A stretch of DNA of 50,900 nucleotides, from positions 1 through 50,900 of the forward strand of contig CAOKHI010000009.1 of assembly GCA_948468275.1 (NCBI GenBank), in the 5' to 3' direction. The notes under the pieces were generated by a model, which was not told the DNA's origin, searched no databases, and saw only the letters and a list, made by a program, of their open reading frames with translations. A program made the translations under genes and the position numbers. Source of the stretch: an uncultured Clostridium sp. (lineage in GTDB: Bacteria; Bacillota; Clostridia; TANB77; CAG-508). Below, piece by piece: positions 21,203-33,013 of this stretch; positions within the stretch are counted from its first letter, which is position 1, and each line of letters starts with the position of its first letter.

Positions 21203-21652
21203 TTATTCTTTATTTATTTCCTTTAATAATTCTAATTGAGATATTAATAGTGATTCCATTTTTGCTTTATATATATCAAATTGCTTTTGTACATCCTCTA
21301 ATTCTCTTTTTTTCATTAATATTTCTTGATCTATATCTTCTAATACTTTTCTTGAACTTGCTTGTGCATCGCTTACTATTTGTTCTGCTTGTTGTTTGGC
21401 AACATTTTTTACTTCTTCTGCTGTTGATTGTGCCATCATAAGTGTGCTTTGTAAGGTTCCTTCTATTGTTTTATAATGAGCAACACTACTATTTAATTCT
21501 TCTATTTTTGATCTTGATTCTGTATTTTCTTTATATAGCCTTTCATATTCAATAGTTAATAGATCTAAAAATTCATCTACTTCTTCTACACTATATCCAT
21601 TTACCATTTGTTTTGAAAACTTTTTATTTTCTATCTCTAACGGTGTAAGCAT
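21203..21652 (-). CDS. divIVA: Cell-division protein DivIVA
   Basis: The 149-residue product starts MLTPLEIENKKFSKQMVNGY and continues with SVEEVDEFLDLL, the N-terminal DivIVA membrane-binding domain. A coiled coil follows (about 35-145). DivIVA binds negatively curved membrane at septa and poles and recruits division and sporulation factors. AAGGAGG precedes the ATG. It follows sepF by 21 bases, the usual sepF-divIVA order of Bacillota division clusters. Confidence 0.92.
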   Translation of the reverse strand: MLTPLEIENKKFSKQMVNGYSVEEVDEFLDLLTIEYERLYKENTESRSKIEELNSSVAHYKTIEGTLQSTLMMAQSTAEEVKNVAKQQAEQIVSDAQASSRKVLEDIDQEILMKKRELEDVQKQFDIYKAKMESLLISQLELLKEINKE

Positions 21653-21673
21653 AATTTTGCCTCCTTATTTTTT

Positions 21674-22144
21674 TTAGTTATTTTTTAGCCATGAAACAGA
21701 TAATTTATTTTTTATTTCTTCTCTTGCCATTTCATTTGCTATTTCATAATTTGTTGGAGCAATTAAAAATATTGAATTAGATATTTTTTGAATATGTCCA
21801 TCTAAAGCGTGAACAGAGCCACTTATAAAATCTACCACTCTTCTTGCTACATCTTTATTAACATATTCTAAATTAACTATAACAGATTTTCTATCTTTTA
21901 AATAATTACATATTTCTTCTGATTGTTCAAAACTTGTTGGTTGTGAAATTACCATCTTTATTTGTTGTGTTTGTGGCATATTTACAACTTTATTTCTTTT
22001 TCCAAATAATCTTTTTTCTTCTATTTCATCTTCTATATCATCATCATATTCATAATCATATGCTCTATCATCAATTTCTTCGTCTTCTGCTGTATTATCC
22101 ATCCCTAAAAAATCCCAAACTTTATTCATTATAGCTCCTGCCAT
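21674..22144 (-). CDS. sepF: Cell-division protein SepF
   Basis: The 156-residue product has the N-terminal membrane-targeting helix (MAGAIMNKVWDFLG), an acidic linker (about 15-45), and the SepF dimer/FtsZ-binding domain with PTSFEQSEEICNYLKD, VIVNLEYV and RVVDFISGSVHALDG. SepF bundles FtsZ and anchors it to the membrane. AGGAGG sits seven bases before the first ATG. It is upstream of divIVA in the same operon. Confidence 0.93.
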   Translation of the reverse strand: MAGAIMNKVWDFLGMDNTAEDEEIDDRAYDYEYDDDIEDEIEEKRLFGKRNKVVNMPQTQQIKMVISQPTSFEQSEEICNYLKDRKSVIVNLEYVNKDVARRVVDFISGSVHALDGHIQKISNSIFLIAPTNYEIANEMAREEIKNKLSVSWLKNN

Positions 22145-22272
22145 TTATAAAACCTCCTAATTTTTTCTTTTCCTGAGTATTACATTTTATAGTATCTTAC
22201 TTTTTTTCATTCTTGTCAATAGTTTTTTAGATTGTAATTTATTTTTAACGTTATTGTAATATTATTGTAATA

Positions 22273-23571
22273 TTATTTGTTGGGATTTAATAATATTTCA
22301 TCATAAAGCATCATACTTTTAGTTTGTCTAATTTGAGTATTATCATACCCTAATTCTGATTTTAATTCACTTGTTTCATAATTTCTTATTATAGAATATG
22401 ATGAATTTTGTTTTAATACTTTTACAATAATTTTATCTGTATATCCTGCTCTTTTTCTTACTATATAGTTAACATCTTTGTTCTCTGTCGGTGTGCCTAC
22501 TGGTCCTTTTTCGACAATTAAACAATCATTTGGCACTTTTAACCCTGTATAACTCCACCAAATTACATCAAAACTTATTTTTCTATAACTTGCTAAAAGC
22601 TCTACTCCTTCTAAAACTTTGAAAATTATTAATCTTTCATTATTTTCATCTATTACATACTCTACTTTTGCAGAAACCTCCATAGAATTCGATAATCTTA
22701 ACTTTACACTATCTCCAATTTTTGCATTTTTTGCTTCTTGTGAAGTCATACTTGTTGCAACATAACATTCAAAATTATTTACTATTTTTGCACTCTCTTC
22801 ACTTGTTGCTATAATTTCTCCTGTTTTTAATTTTAAGTCTTCTAACATTTTCTTATTAAGAGTCGAAAAACTATCTGGTGTTAATACATTCTCTAAGCCG
22901 TCTACTCTATATGAAACTATTCCACTTTCCCCTGCATTTATATACTCTGCTCCTGAATTTAAACTATTTTCATATGAACTTCTTTCTTCTATTAATTTTC
23001 TAACATATGAACCCGATGGACTAAGTTCCCCTGCTATTTTGGCTTTTTTTGTAATTTTAGAATTTATGTCCTTTTTATATTCTGCTATTTTTTTTATATT
23101 TTTAGTTTGTCCTATTTCATATAACTTTTCTTCTATCTGATTTTCTAATAATTTTATATCATTTGAAAACAAATCTGTTCTACTTTCTAAAGCATCTTGT
23201 ATTTTTATATCTAGTTCTTGTATCTTTTTTATTAAATTTTCCTCATTATTGCTATAATACCTATATACCGCTTCTCCTTTCGCTACTCTTTCTCCTTCTG
23301 CTTTAATTTGAACCATTCCATTTTTATAATTATTACCTTGTATTACACTTTCTTGTCTTATAACATATCCTACTGTATTTTCTTCATTATATAATGTTCC
23401 ATTTTCAATAACAAATGTATTAGTAGGTTTTTTTATAAGAGTTACAACAGAGTATATACAGTATATTACTATTATTAGCATAATTAAAGATACTATGAAT
23501 ATTTTTTTCATATTTTTCTTTCTGCCCACATTTTCAACTAGTTTGTTTTCTTCTAAATTACTCTTTTTCAA
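22273..23571 (-). CDS. HlyD-family membrane adaptor-like protein
   Basis: About 432 residues: a cytoplasmic N-terminus, one membrane helix (about 22-44), then a lipoyl/barrel-sandwich segment interrupted by a coiled coil (about 105-190). Beta-rich parts follow (GESGIVSYRVDGLENVLTP, KIGDSVKLRLSN). This resembles the HlyD/periplasmic-adaptor group that clostridial genomes often carry near sepF. No transporter partner gene is adjacent. I place the start at a TTG (23571) because GGAGGG lies seven bases upstream. An alternative in-frame TTG five codons earlier overlaps that ribosome site. The exact role is unknown. Confidence 0.75.
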   Translation of the reverse strand: MKKSNLEENKLVENVGRKKNMKKIFIVSLIMLIIVIYCIYSVVTLIKKPTNTFVIENGTLYNEENTVGYVIRQESVIQGNNYKNGMVQIKAEGERVAKGEAVYRYYSNNEENLIKKIQELDIKIQDALESRTDLFSNDIKLLENQIEEKLYEIGQTKNIKKIAEYKKDINSKITKKAKIAGELSPSGSYVRKLIEERSSYENSLNSGAEYINAGESGIVSYRVDGLENVLTPDSFSTLNKKMLEDLKLKTGEIIATSEESAKIVNNFECYVATSMTSQEAKNAKIGDSVKLRLSNSMEVSAKVEYVIDENNERLIIFKVLEGVELLASYRKISFDVIWWSYTGLKVPNDCLIVEKGPVGTPTENKDVNYIVRKRAGYTDKIIVKVLKQNSSYSIIRNYETSELKSELGYDNTQIRQTKSMMLYDEILLNPNK

Positions 23572-23621
23572 GTTAATTCCCTCCAAAACGATACTTTAGG
23601 TAATATTTTTAACATTCATTT

Positions 23622-24533
23622 TTAGTAACTTAAAATAATATCAATATTATTTTGTTTGCTTTGTAAACCATCAAGCCAAACTGTTTGTTTATTCTTCCTA
23701 AACCACGTTAGTTGCCTTTTTGCATATCTTCTAGTTTCTTGCTTTATTTTTTCTATAGCTTCTTGTTTTGTCAATTCTCCTTCTAAATACTGTCTAATTT
23801 CTTTATACCCCAAAGCTTGCATTGCTGTTGGATAAGTATTATATTTTTTTAATATATTTTGTACCTCTTCTATTAATCCTTGTGATATCATAATATCAAC
23901 TCTTCTATTTATTCTATCATATAATATTTCCCTATCCATGTTTATTGCAAAAACCTTATAATCATATTTTATTTCTTCCTTTGATTCAGCTTCTTGTTGT
24001 GTTTTAGTTTTTCTAGTTTGATGATATATCTCTAAAACTCTCAAAATTCTTTTTTTATCATTTTTACTAATTTTTTGCATTGCTTCATAATCTATTTGTA
24101 CAGCCATTTCATATAATTTGTCTAATCCCTCTTTTTTAACTATGTTCTCTAATTTCTCTCTATATTCTTCATCAAATTCTATTTCATTATATTTTATTCC
24201 ATATATTAAAGAATCAACATATAACCCTGTCCCCCCAACTACTATTGGAGTTTTCCCATTTTTTAAAATTTCTTCAATTGAAATTGTTGCCTGTCTTTGA
24301 TAATCTGCAACACTATATCTACTATCTGGAAGCACAAAATCTATCATATAATGTTTAATTCCACACATTTCCTCAATTGTTGGCTTAGCACTTCCTATAT
24401 CCATATCTTTATATATTTGCATAGAATCTGCTGAAACTATTTGTCCATCTATTTGTTTTGCAAGCTCAATAGATAACGCTGTTTTTCCTGAAGCTGTTGG
24501 CCCACATATTACTATAACTTTTGGTTTGTCCAA
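23622..24533 (-). CDS. miaA: tRNA dimethylallyltransferase
   Basis: The 303-residue product has the P-loop GPTASGKT (residues 11-18), SADSMQIYKDMDIGSAKP, VGGTGLYVDSLIYG and a C-terminal ETRRYAKRQLTWFR, all typical of MiaA. It transfers a dimethylallyl group to A37 of tRNAs reading U-starting codons. The start codon is TTG, with AGGAG nine bases upstream and no better ATG. It lies downstream of mutL and the small membrane-protein gene, an order common in Bacillota. Confidence 0.95.
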   Translation of the reverse strand: MDKPKVIVICGPTASGKTALSIELAKQIDGQIVSADSMQIYKDMDIGSAKPTIEEMCGIKHYMIDFVLPDSRYSVADYQRQATISIEEILKNGKTPIVVGGTGLYVDSLIYGIKYNEIEFDEEYREKLENIVKKEGLDKLYEMAVQIDYEAMQKISKNDKKRILRVLEIYHQTRKTKTQQEAESKEEIKYDYKVFAINMDREILYDRINRRVDIMISQGLIEEVQNILKKYNTYPTAMQALGYKEIRQYLEGELTKQEAIEKIKQETRRYAKRQLTWFRKNKQTVWLDGLQSKQNNIDIILSY

Positions 24534-24557
24534 TTTTGTTTTTCTCCTTATAAATAT

Positions 24558-24974
24558 TTAATTTAACCTTAATAATTGTGTTTGGAAATTATCTATATAA
24601 CTTATTTCAACAATAACTGTTATAATTATTATTAAAATTGCTATAATAGCTCTTTTCTTTAATTTTTTATCATCAATTTCTTTTGCTTTATATTTACTTA
24701 AAGTACTTCCTATATATGGTAACCATATTGTAGAATTTATTGGTGAAAATATTAAAATTTCTGTTATTCTTGTAATTCCTATTACTTGTTTGCTTTGTAT
24801 GTTTATTTTTGCAGTAGTAATAGTACATATTATTACTGTAAATAATGTTATTACAATCATTCCACCTAATATAAATTTAATCTTTTGTTTTTTTTCTAAA
24901 GAGCTTAAATTATGGTAAATCACAAGCCCTGCTATTATATATATAATTATAGATATCATAACTATAACAAACAT
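24558..24974 (-). CDS. Small multi-pass membrane protein of unknown function
   Basis: About 138 residues with three clear hydrophobic segments (about 1-20, 32-52 and 105-130) and a weaker one near 70-85. I do not recognise the family. I prefer the ATG at 24974, after the mutL stop with a GTAGG-like ribosome site. An upstream TTG at 25001 would overlap mutL and lacks a site. It lies between mutL and miaA and is probably in the same transcript. Confidence 0.6.
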   Translation of the reverse strand: MFVIVMISIIIYIIAGLVIYHNLSSLEKKQKIKFILGGMIVITLFTVIICTITTAKINIQSKQVIGITRITEILIFSPINSTIWLPYIGSTLSKYKAKEIDDKKLKKRAIIAILIIIITVIVEISYIDNFQTQLLRLN

Positions 24975-24984
24975 TTTAGTATAC

Positions 24985-27657
24985 CTACTTTCTTCTTGCA
25001 AATTTTTTTTCTATATCATTTTTATCCATTTTTATTGCAGTTGGCCTTCCATGAGGACATGTAAATGGATTTGGTAATTCTAATAAATCATTCATTAATG
25101 CATCTACTTCTTCTGTTGTAAGTGCCATATTAGCCTTTACAGCAGCTTTACATGCAACTGTCGCTATAAATCTTTCTTCTATTTCTTGTTTTGCAGTTCT
25201 TGCTACTGTGTTTATTTCATCTAATACTTCTAAAAATAGTTCTTTTGTATCTATATCTAAGCAAATATCTGGCACACCACTTAATTTAATTGTATTTTCT
25301 CCAAATTCATCTAACATAAATCCTGCTTTTCTAAACAAATCAAAATTGTCTTTTGCTATATCCATTTCTTTATGAGTTAATGTTATTATATCTGGAAGAA
25401 GCAATAGTTGAGAATCTTTTTCTTCTTCTGAATAATAATTTTTCTTAACTTTTTCATACATAATTCTTTCATGTGCTGCATGTTGATCTATTATATACAT
25501 TTCGTCATCTATCTCTATTATTATATAAGTTTTAAATGCTATACCTATAAGTTTATATGTTGGTTTATTATATTCTTCTAAATCCTCAAAAACACTTATA
25601 TTGTTATCTTTTATAAGCTCATATGCACTTATTTTTTGTTCTTCTTCTTTTTTCTTTTCTTCTACAGATGCTGGCAATTTTCCAAAAATAGACTTATACA
25701 TCTCATTAAACTCTGGATTTTGTTGTGAATTATCCATATTATTTAATTTTGTTAACATTTCTTCTATTTGTTGGCTTGTAAATTTAGTCTCATCCATATT
25801 TATATTTTGTTCTTCAGTTTGCTCTGTGAAAATTGTATTTTCTTCTATTTTACCTATTTCTTCTTGTTCTTCATCATTTAATCGTTTTTCTAATACAGTT
25901 TCTTTTAAATCTACATCTCTATCTTTTTGTTCATCTATCATTTGTGATTCTTGAACTATGTAATTTGAATTCTCCATATTCATCTTTAGGCCTTGTGCTA
26001 TTTCTTGCAAATTCTGTGCTTTTTCTTGCAATTCTTCCATAAGCTCATCTGGATTTTTGGATGTAGTAGATTCTTCTTTATTTTCACTTAAAGTTACAGT
26101 ATCTATATTATTTTGTAATATACTTTGTATATTTAATACATTATTTTTATCATCTTGTATTATATTATCTTGTGCTTCATAAACCATTTGTGATTCTTGT
26201 ACAATATCTTTTGCTGGCTCTATACTTGGTGATATAAAGTTTTCTATTTTAGGTTGTACATCATCAATAATAGAATTACTAGGATTTACTATTTCGTAAT
26301 CTGGTATTTGTAAATCACCTTCACCATCTTTCATTTTTTGTGTATCTTTAATCAATTTATCTATATTAGTTCGCAAATTAGGATTATTCTCAGCTTCTTT
26401 TTTCAATCGCTGTTGCATTGCTATTAATTCCTTAAAAATATCATTCTTCATTGCATTATGAGTTTCATAATCCATAACCTTTTCAGTTTTATCTATTTTT
26501 AATTCTTGCATTTTGGCATTATACATATCTTCAATAAAATTTTCTTGTTTCTTCTCTTCTGTTTTATTTTTAGAAATCTTTCTAAAAACATCTGAAATTG
26601 AAGTTTTTACTTCTGGTACTCTTTCTTGTATTTCAAATTTTTCTTCATCTTTTACATTTGCAACAAGTTCAGCCTTTAACAATGTATCCTTTATTGCATT
26701 ATATACTGCTTTAAATACTTTACTATCCTCTTGAAATCTTACTTCTAATTTTGCAGGATGAACATTAACATCTACTTTAGAAGGATTAAGATCTATATTC
26801 AATATTAAAAATCCATACTTTCCAATTGGTAATAATCCCTTAAATCCTTTTTCAGAAGCACTAGATAATGTTTTATCCTTTACAAATCTTCTATTTACAA
26901 AAAATAATTGATTACTTCTATTTGATCTTGCAATTTCTGGTTTTCCTACTACACCTGTTATATGTATATCATCATAAAAATAATCTACATTTAATATAGC
27001 CCCAGCAATATCTCTACCATATATTGCATAAATAACATCTTGAATATTTCCATTTCCAGATGTTTGAATTATAGTTTTTCCTGTATTTATTAACTTAAAA
27101 GCAATATTAGGATTTATTAAAGCAAGTCTTGTTATAGCATCTTCAATATATCCTGATTCTGTATAATCTTTCTTTAAAAATTTATATCGTACAGGAGTAT
27201 TAAAAAATAAATTTTGAACAGTAATGGTAGTTCCTACCTGACACCCTGTTTCTTCCATTGTAAGAATATTTCCACCTTCTACTACAATTCTATTTCCAAC
27301 TTCACTATTACTTGTTTTAGATATCATTTCCACATTTGCAATAGCTGCAATACTCGCCAATGCCTCACCTCTAAACCCCATCGATCTTACTGTTTCTAAA
27401 TCAGTAGCTTGTCTAATTTTACTAGTAGCATGTCTTTCAAAAGCAAGTTCCATATCATCTGCTTCAATTCCTCTACCATTATCTGTTATACGAATATAAG
27501 AAACACCACCATTACGTATTTCTACATTTATACTAGTAGCACCTGCATCTATTGAATTCTCAACCATTTCCTTAATAACAGATGCTGGTCTTTCAACAAC
27601 TTCCCCTGCTGCTATTTTATTAATAGTTAAATCATCTAATAAAACAATATTTCCCAT
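24985..27657 (-). CDS. mutL: DNA mismatch repair protein MutL
   Basis: The 890-residue product has the GHKL ATPase domain at its N-terminus (IAAGEVVERPASVIKEMVENS, DNGRGI, RHATSKI, GFRGEALASI). The C-terminal dimerisation/endonuclease domain has DQHAAHERIMYEK, ACKAAVKAN and CPHGRPTAI, the signs of an active Mn/Zn endonuclease found in bacteria without MutH. The linker (about 340-690) is unusually long, acidic and Gln/Asn-rich, which makes the protein longer than the typical 600-650 residues. GGGAG precedes the ATG. No mutS lies in the window. Confidence 0.95.
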   Translation of the reverse strand: MGNIVLLDDLTINKIAAGEVVERPASVIKEMVENSIDAGATSINVEIRNGGVSYIRITDNGRGIEADDMELAFERHATSKIRQATDLETVRSMGFRGEALASIAAIANVEMISKTSNSEVGNRIVVEGGNILTMEETGCQVGTTITVQNLFFNTPVRYKFLKKDYTESGYIEDAITRLALINPNIAFKLINTGKTIIQTSGNGNIQDVIYAIYGRDIAGAILNVDYFYDDIHITGVVGKPEIARSNRSNQLFFVNRRFVKDKTLSSASEKGFKGLLPIGKYGFLILNIDLNPSKVDVNVHPAKLEVRFQEDSKVFKAVYNAIKDTLLKAELVANVKDEEKFEIQERVPEVKTSISDVFRKISKNKTEEKKQENFIEDMYNAKMQELKIDKTEKVMDYETHNAMKNDIFKELIAMQQRLKKEAENNPNLRTNIDKLIKDTQKMKDGEGDLQIPDYEIVNPSNSIIDDVQPKIENFISPSIEPAKDIVQESQMVYEAQDNIIQDDKNNVLNIQSILQNNIDTVTLSENKEESTTSKNPDELMEELQEKAQNLQEIAQGLKMNMENSNYIVQESQMIDEQKDRDVDLKETVLEKRLNDEEQEEIGKIEENTIFTEQTEEQNINMDETKFTSQQIEEMLTKLNNMDNSQQNPEFNEMYKSIFGKLPASVEEKKKEEEQKISAYELIKDNNISVFEDLEEYNKPTYKLIGIAFKTYIIIEIDDEMYIIDQHAAHERIMYEKVKKNYYSEEEKDSQLLLLPDIITLTHKEMDIAKDNFDLFRKAGFMLDEFGENTIKLSGVPDICLDIDTKELFLEVLDEINTVARTAKQEIEERFIATVACKAAVKANMALTTEEVDALMNDLLELPNPFTCPHGRPTAIKMDKNDIEKKFARRK

Positions 27658-27832
27658 CTAAAATATCTCCCTCTTTATAAACTTTTGTAACTTTATATGG
27701 ATTATATCATTCTTTTATATTTTTTGTATATAGCTTTTAAGGATTTTTTGTAACACTTTTTTACAAATCAGAATAGTATATATCATACTAAAGAACGAAA
27801 TACTTAAGTTCTTTTAAAGGGAGGTTGCTAAA

Positions 27833-27940
27833 ATGAGAAATTGTTGTAATAGTGAGATTTTGTGGTTCATTATCTTATTCTTACTACTTTTCTGTAGCTG
27901 TGGTAACAATAACTGTGGCTGTGGATGCGGATGCAACTAG
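27833..27940 (+). CDS. Tiny Cys-rich membrane peptide (first of a pair)
   Basis: A 35-residue ORF with a strong ribosome site (AAGGGAGG) eight to ten bases before the ATG: a polar start with Cys pairs, one hydrophobic segment (about 9-20), and a C-terminus of CGCGCGCN type. It resembles small sporulation-associated YjcZ-like peptides in size and layout, but the high cysteine count is unusual. On the plus strand, opposite to its neighbours mutL and groEL. The function is unknown. Confidence 0.6.
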   Translation: MRNCCNSEILWFIILFLLLFCSCGNNNCGCGCGCN

Positions 27941-28001
27941 AGTTAAATCTTACCCTTAATAGAAAAGTACAATTTATGTTTTGTGAAAGGGGGGAAAGAT
28001 T

Positions 28002-28142
28002 ATGCCAGAAAACAGATGTGGCGGATGTGGTTGCGGATGTGGTTTCGGTGGTGATAACTGCATTTGGATAATAATCGTTCTAATTTTAATATTCTGCTGT
28101 TGTGGAAATGGTTTCGGTGGAAACTGTGGTGGATGTTGCTAG
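28002..28142 (+). CDS. Tiny Cys/Gly-rich membrane peptide (second of a pair)
   Basis: A 46-residue ORF after AAAGGGGGG. A Cys/Gly block (CGGCGCGCGFGG) is followed by a hydrophobic segment (CIWIIIVLILIF) and a second Cys/Gly block (CCCGNGFGGNCGGCC). The layout mirrors the peptide just upstream with domains swapped, so the two are likely a functional pair. YjcZ/sporulation-type small proteins are the nearest comparison. The function is unknown. Its CGG trinucleotides are all out of frame (GGC-GGA, TGC-GGA). Confidence 0.6.
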   Translation: MPENRCGGCGCGCGFGGDNCIWIIIVLILIFCCCGNGFGGNCGGCC

Positions 28143-28178
28143 TAATTAGTTAAATATTAAAATTCGAAAATCCATTAA

Positions 28179-28213
28179 AAAATAAGCAAGAATCTTATCT
28201 TGCTTATTTTTTA
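28179..28213. terminator. Bidirectional terminator between the small peptides and groEL
   Basis: AATAAGCAAG pairs with CTTGCTTATT across seven bases, with a T-run after it on the plus strand and an A-run before it, which is a T-run on the minus strand. It can end both the plus-strand peptide transcript and groEL. Confidence 0.8.
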
Positions 28214-28269
28214 TATAATAATTAAAATAATATATTCTAACCTATCTATAATTTTCTACGTCACTTCTT

Positions 28270-29907
<1,638 letters not shown>

Positions 29908-29948
29908 TTATCAATCCCTTCTTTTTTATATGATATATCTAACTAATT

Positions 29949-30272
<324 letters not shown>

Positions 30273-30303
30273 TTATTTTCTATAATATTACAACAAGCAT
30301 TTA

Positions 30304-30330
30304 TTAGCAGTCTTAATTAATGACTGCTAA
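30304..30330 (-). promoter_or_regulatory. Variant CIRCE operator of groESL
   Basis: TTAGCAGTC-N9-GACTGCTAA is a perfect inverted repeat with the spacing of CIRCE (TTAGCACTC-N9-GAGTGCTAA), with one base changed symmetrically in each arm. It sits just downstream of the -10, where HrcA would block initiation of groESL. Confidence 0.85.
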
Positions 30331-30333
30331 TAA

Positions 30334-30360
30334 TTTATACCCAATTTAATAAAATGTCAA
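30334..30360 (-). promoter_or_regulatory. groESL promoter
   Basis: On the minus strand TTGACA (30360-30355) and TATAAA (30339-30334) with a 15-base spacer, immediately upstream of the CIRCE-like operator. Confidence 0.7.
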
Positions 30361-30437
30361 TATAAATATCACAAAATTCACAAATTTTTCACAAAATTTG
30401 TTACAGTTCACAGCATATATAATAAAATCCGCTACGG

Positions 30438-30543
30438 CTAAGTAATATATTTTATTTTTTCATTTCGCCCTCCAAGCTCACGGGTATTCCCCCGCCTCAA
30501 TGGGCTGTCGGGTCTTCATTACAAAATAAAATATATTACTTAG
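30438..30543. repeat. Long hairpin element with G+C-richer loop
   Basis: A perfect 21-base inverted repeat (CTAAGTAATATATTTTATTTT at 30438-30458 would continue into a T-run; its complement is 30523-30543) encloses about 64 bases that are much richer in G+C than the surroundings (CGCCCTCCAAGCTCACGGG, CCCCGCCTC). It lies in the gap upstream of groES. No ORF fits. It may be a small RNA, a MITE-like element or a relic of one. Confidence 0.55.
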
Positions 30544-30685
30544 TCTTCGCTACTTACTGCTATTGTCTGTGAATAGTAACAAAAATTTTTTTCTAAGCAA
30601 TAAATTTTTTAAACTAACCAAATTAAGCTTCTTATATATATATTCACACATGCTTTACATATAACTAAAAAAACACAAAAAAATT

Positions 30686-30762
30686 ACTGTCAATGAGGAC
30701 ATGGCTTTTTAACACTCTTTTATATTAACTTCTGTGTCAAAAAGCCATGTCCCATTGACAGT
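30686..30762. repeat. Long imperfect hairpin related to the glmS terminator repeat
   Basis: ACTGTCAATGAGGACATGGC (30686 on) pairs with the segment at 30734-30762 over about 29 bases with one bulge and one mismatch. The text (TGTCAAT-GGAC-GGCT-TTT-ACAC) resembles the pair of hairpins at 11950-12054. It may act as a terminator for the Cys-rich ORF transcript. Confidence 0.55.
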
Positions 30763-30799
30763 ATAAAAGAATAATGCCCTATTTCTAGAGCACTACTCT

Positions 30800-31072
30800 T
30801 CATATGCGTATCCAGTCCCACTCTCTTTTAGCACTAAAACAATTATAGCACCTATAGCAAGCTTCGCAGGAATTGCAGTATGTACATTGGCTAGACTTTT
30901 GGCAAAGCCAACATCTCTTGCAACGATTGCAATTAAAACATAATATACAACCTTCGCAATTTCTTGAACCTATACATAAAAAGCAATTCCGATTGCCATT
31001 TGCAAGGTTCATAAATGCATTTGCAATAAAAATTCCTATTGCAATAAATGTTACAGTCAAAGTAATATTCAT
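30800..31072 (-). CDS. Cys-rich ORF with an in-frame CGG; possible dual product
   Basis: After AAGGAGG the ATG opens a 90-residue frame: a membrane helix (about 3-24), then a tail with about 16 cysteines in near-regular CxxC spacing (NCEGC, NRCKRC, QCTYC, NSCEAC, YRCYNC). The regular spacing makes the zero frame look like real protein, perhaps metal-binding. The frame contains CGG at codon 28 (30991-30989), before the cysteine tail. If the +1 rule seen elsewhere applies, translation would read NGN-G-IAFYV and stop, giving a 33-residue membrane peptide. Both readings are possible. I know no homologue with certainty. Confidence 0.5.
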   Translation of the reverse strand: MNITLTVTFIAIGIFIANAFMNLANGNRNCFLCIGSRNCEGCILCFNCNRCKRCWLCQKSSQCTYCNSCEACYRCYNCFSAKREWDWIRI

Positions 31073-31216
31073 ACCGTTTTCCTCCTTGTTCTTTGACTTT
31101 TTTTCTCTTAGAAGTTAATTATATTGTATCAAATTTTCATACAAAAGTCAATTTTATGTAACCTTTTTTCCTATAATAATAAAATAAATTCGTTATATTA
31201 AAAGTTATATAAATAA

Positions 31217-32845
<1,629 letters not shown>

Positions 32846-32858
32846 TCAAAAACAAAAA

Positions 32859-32903
32859 ATAGATTAACAAAAATCCCTCAAAATTGGTTTTTTTTTAATC
32901 TAT
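32859..32903 (-). promoter_or_regulatory. Possible pyrG leader attenuator
   Basis: On the minus strand ATAGATTAA pairs with TTAATCTAT and is followed by TTTTTTG-TTTTTG before the pyrG ribosome site. Bacillota pyrG leaders often carry a CTP-responsive terminator. The initiating G-run needed for that mechanism is not evident, so the assignment is tentative. Confidence 0.45.
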
Positions 32904-33013
32904 CTAACATTTACTATGATACTAGTTTAACATTTTTTTTTACAATTTGCAACTTTTTTTCAAAACTATTTTCGACATTTTTCGACATTTTGTACTTCTA
33001 TAATACATACAAA

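Noticed and set aside
30873..31118. Plus-strand frame opposite the Cys-rich ORF
   Set aside because: It has no ribosome site, and the cysteine spacing on the minus strand is better explained as the coding strand.
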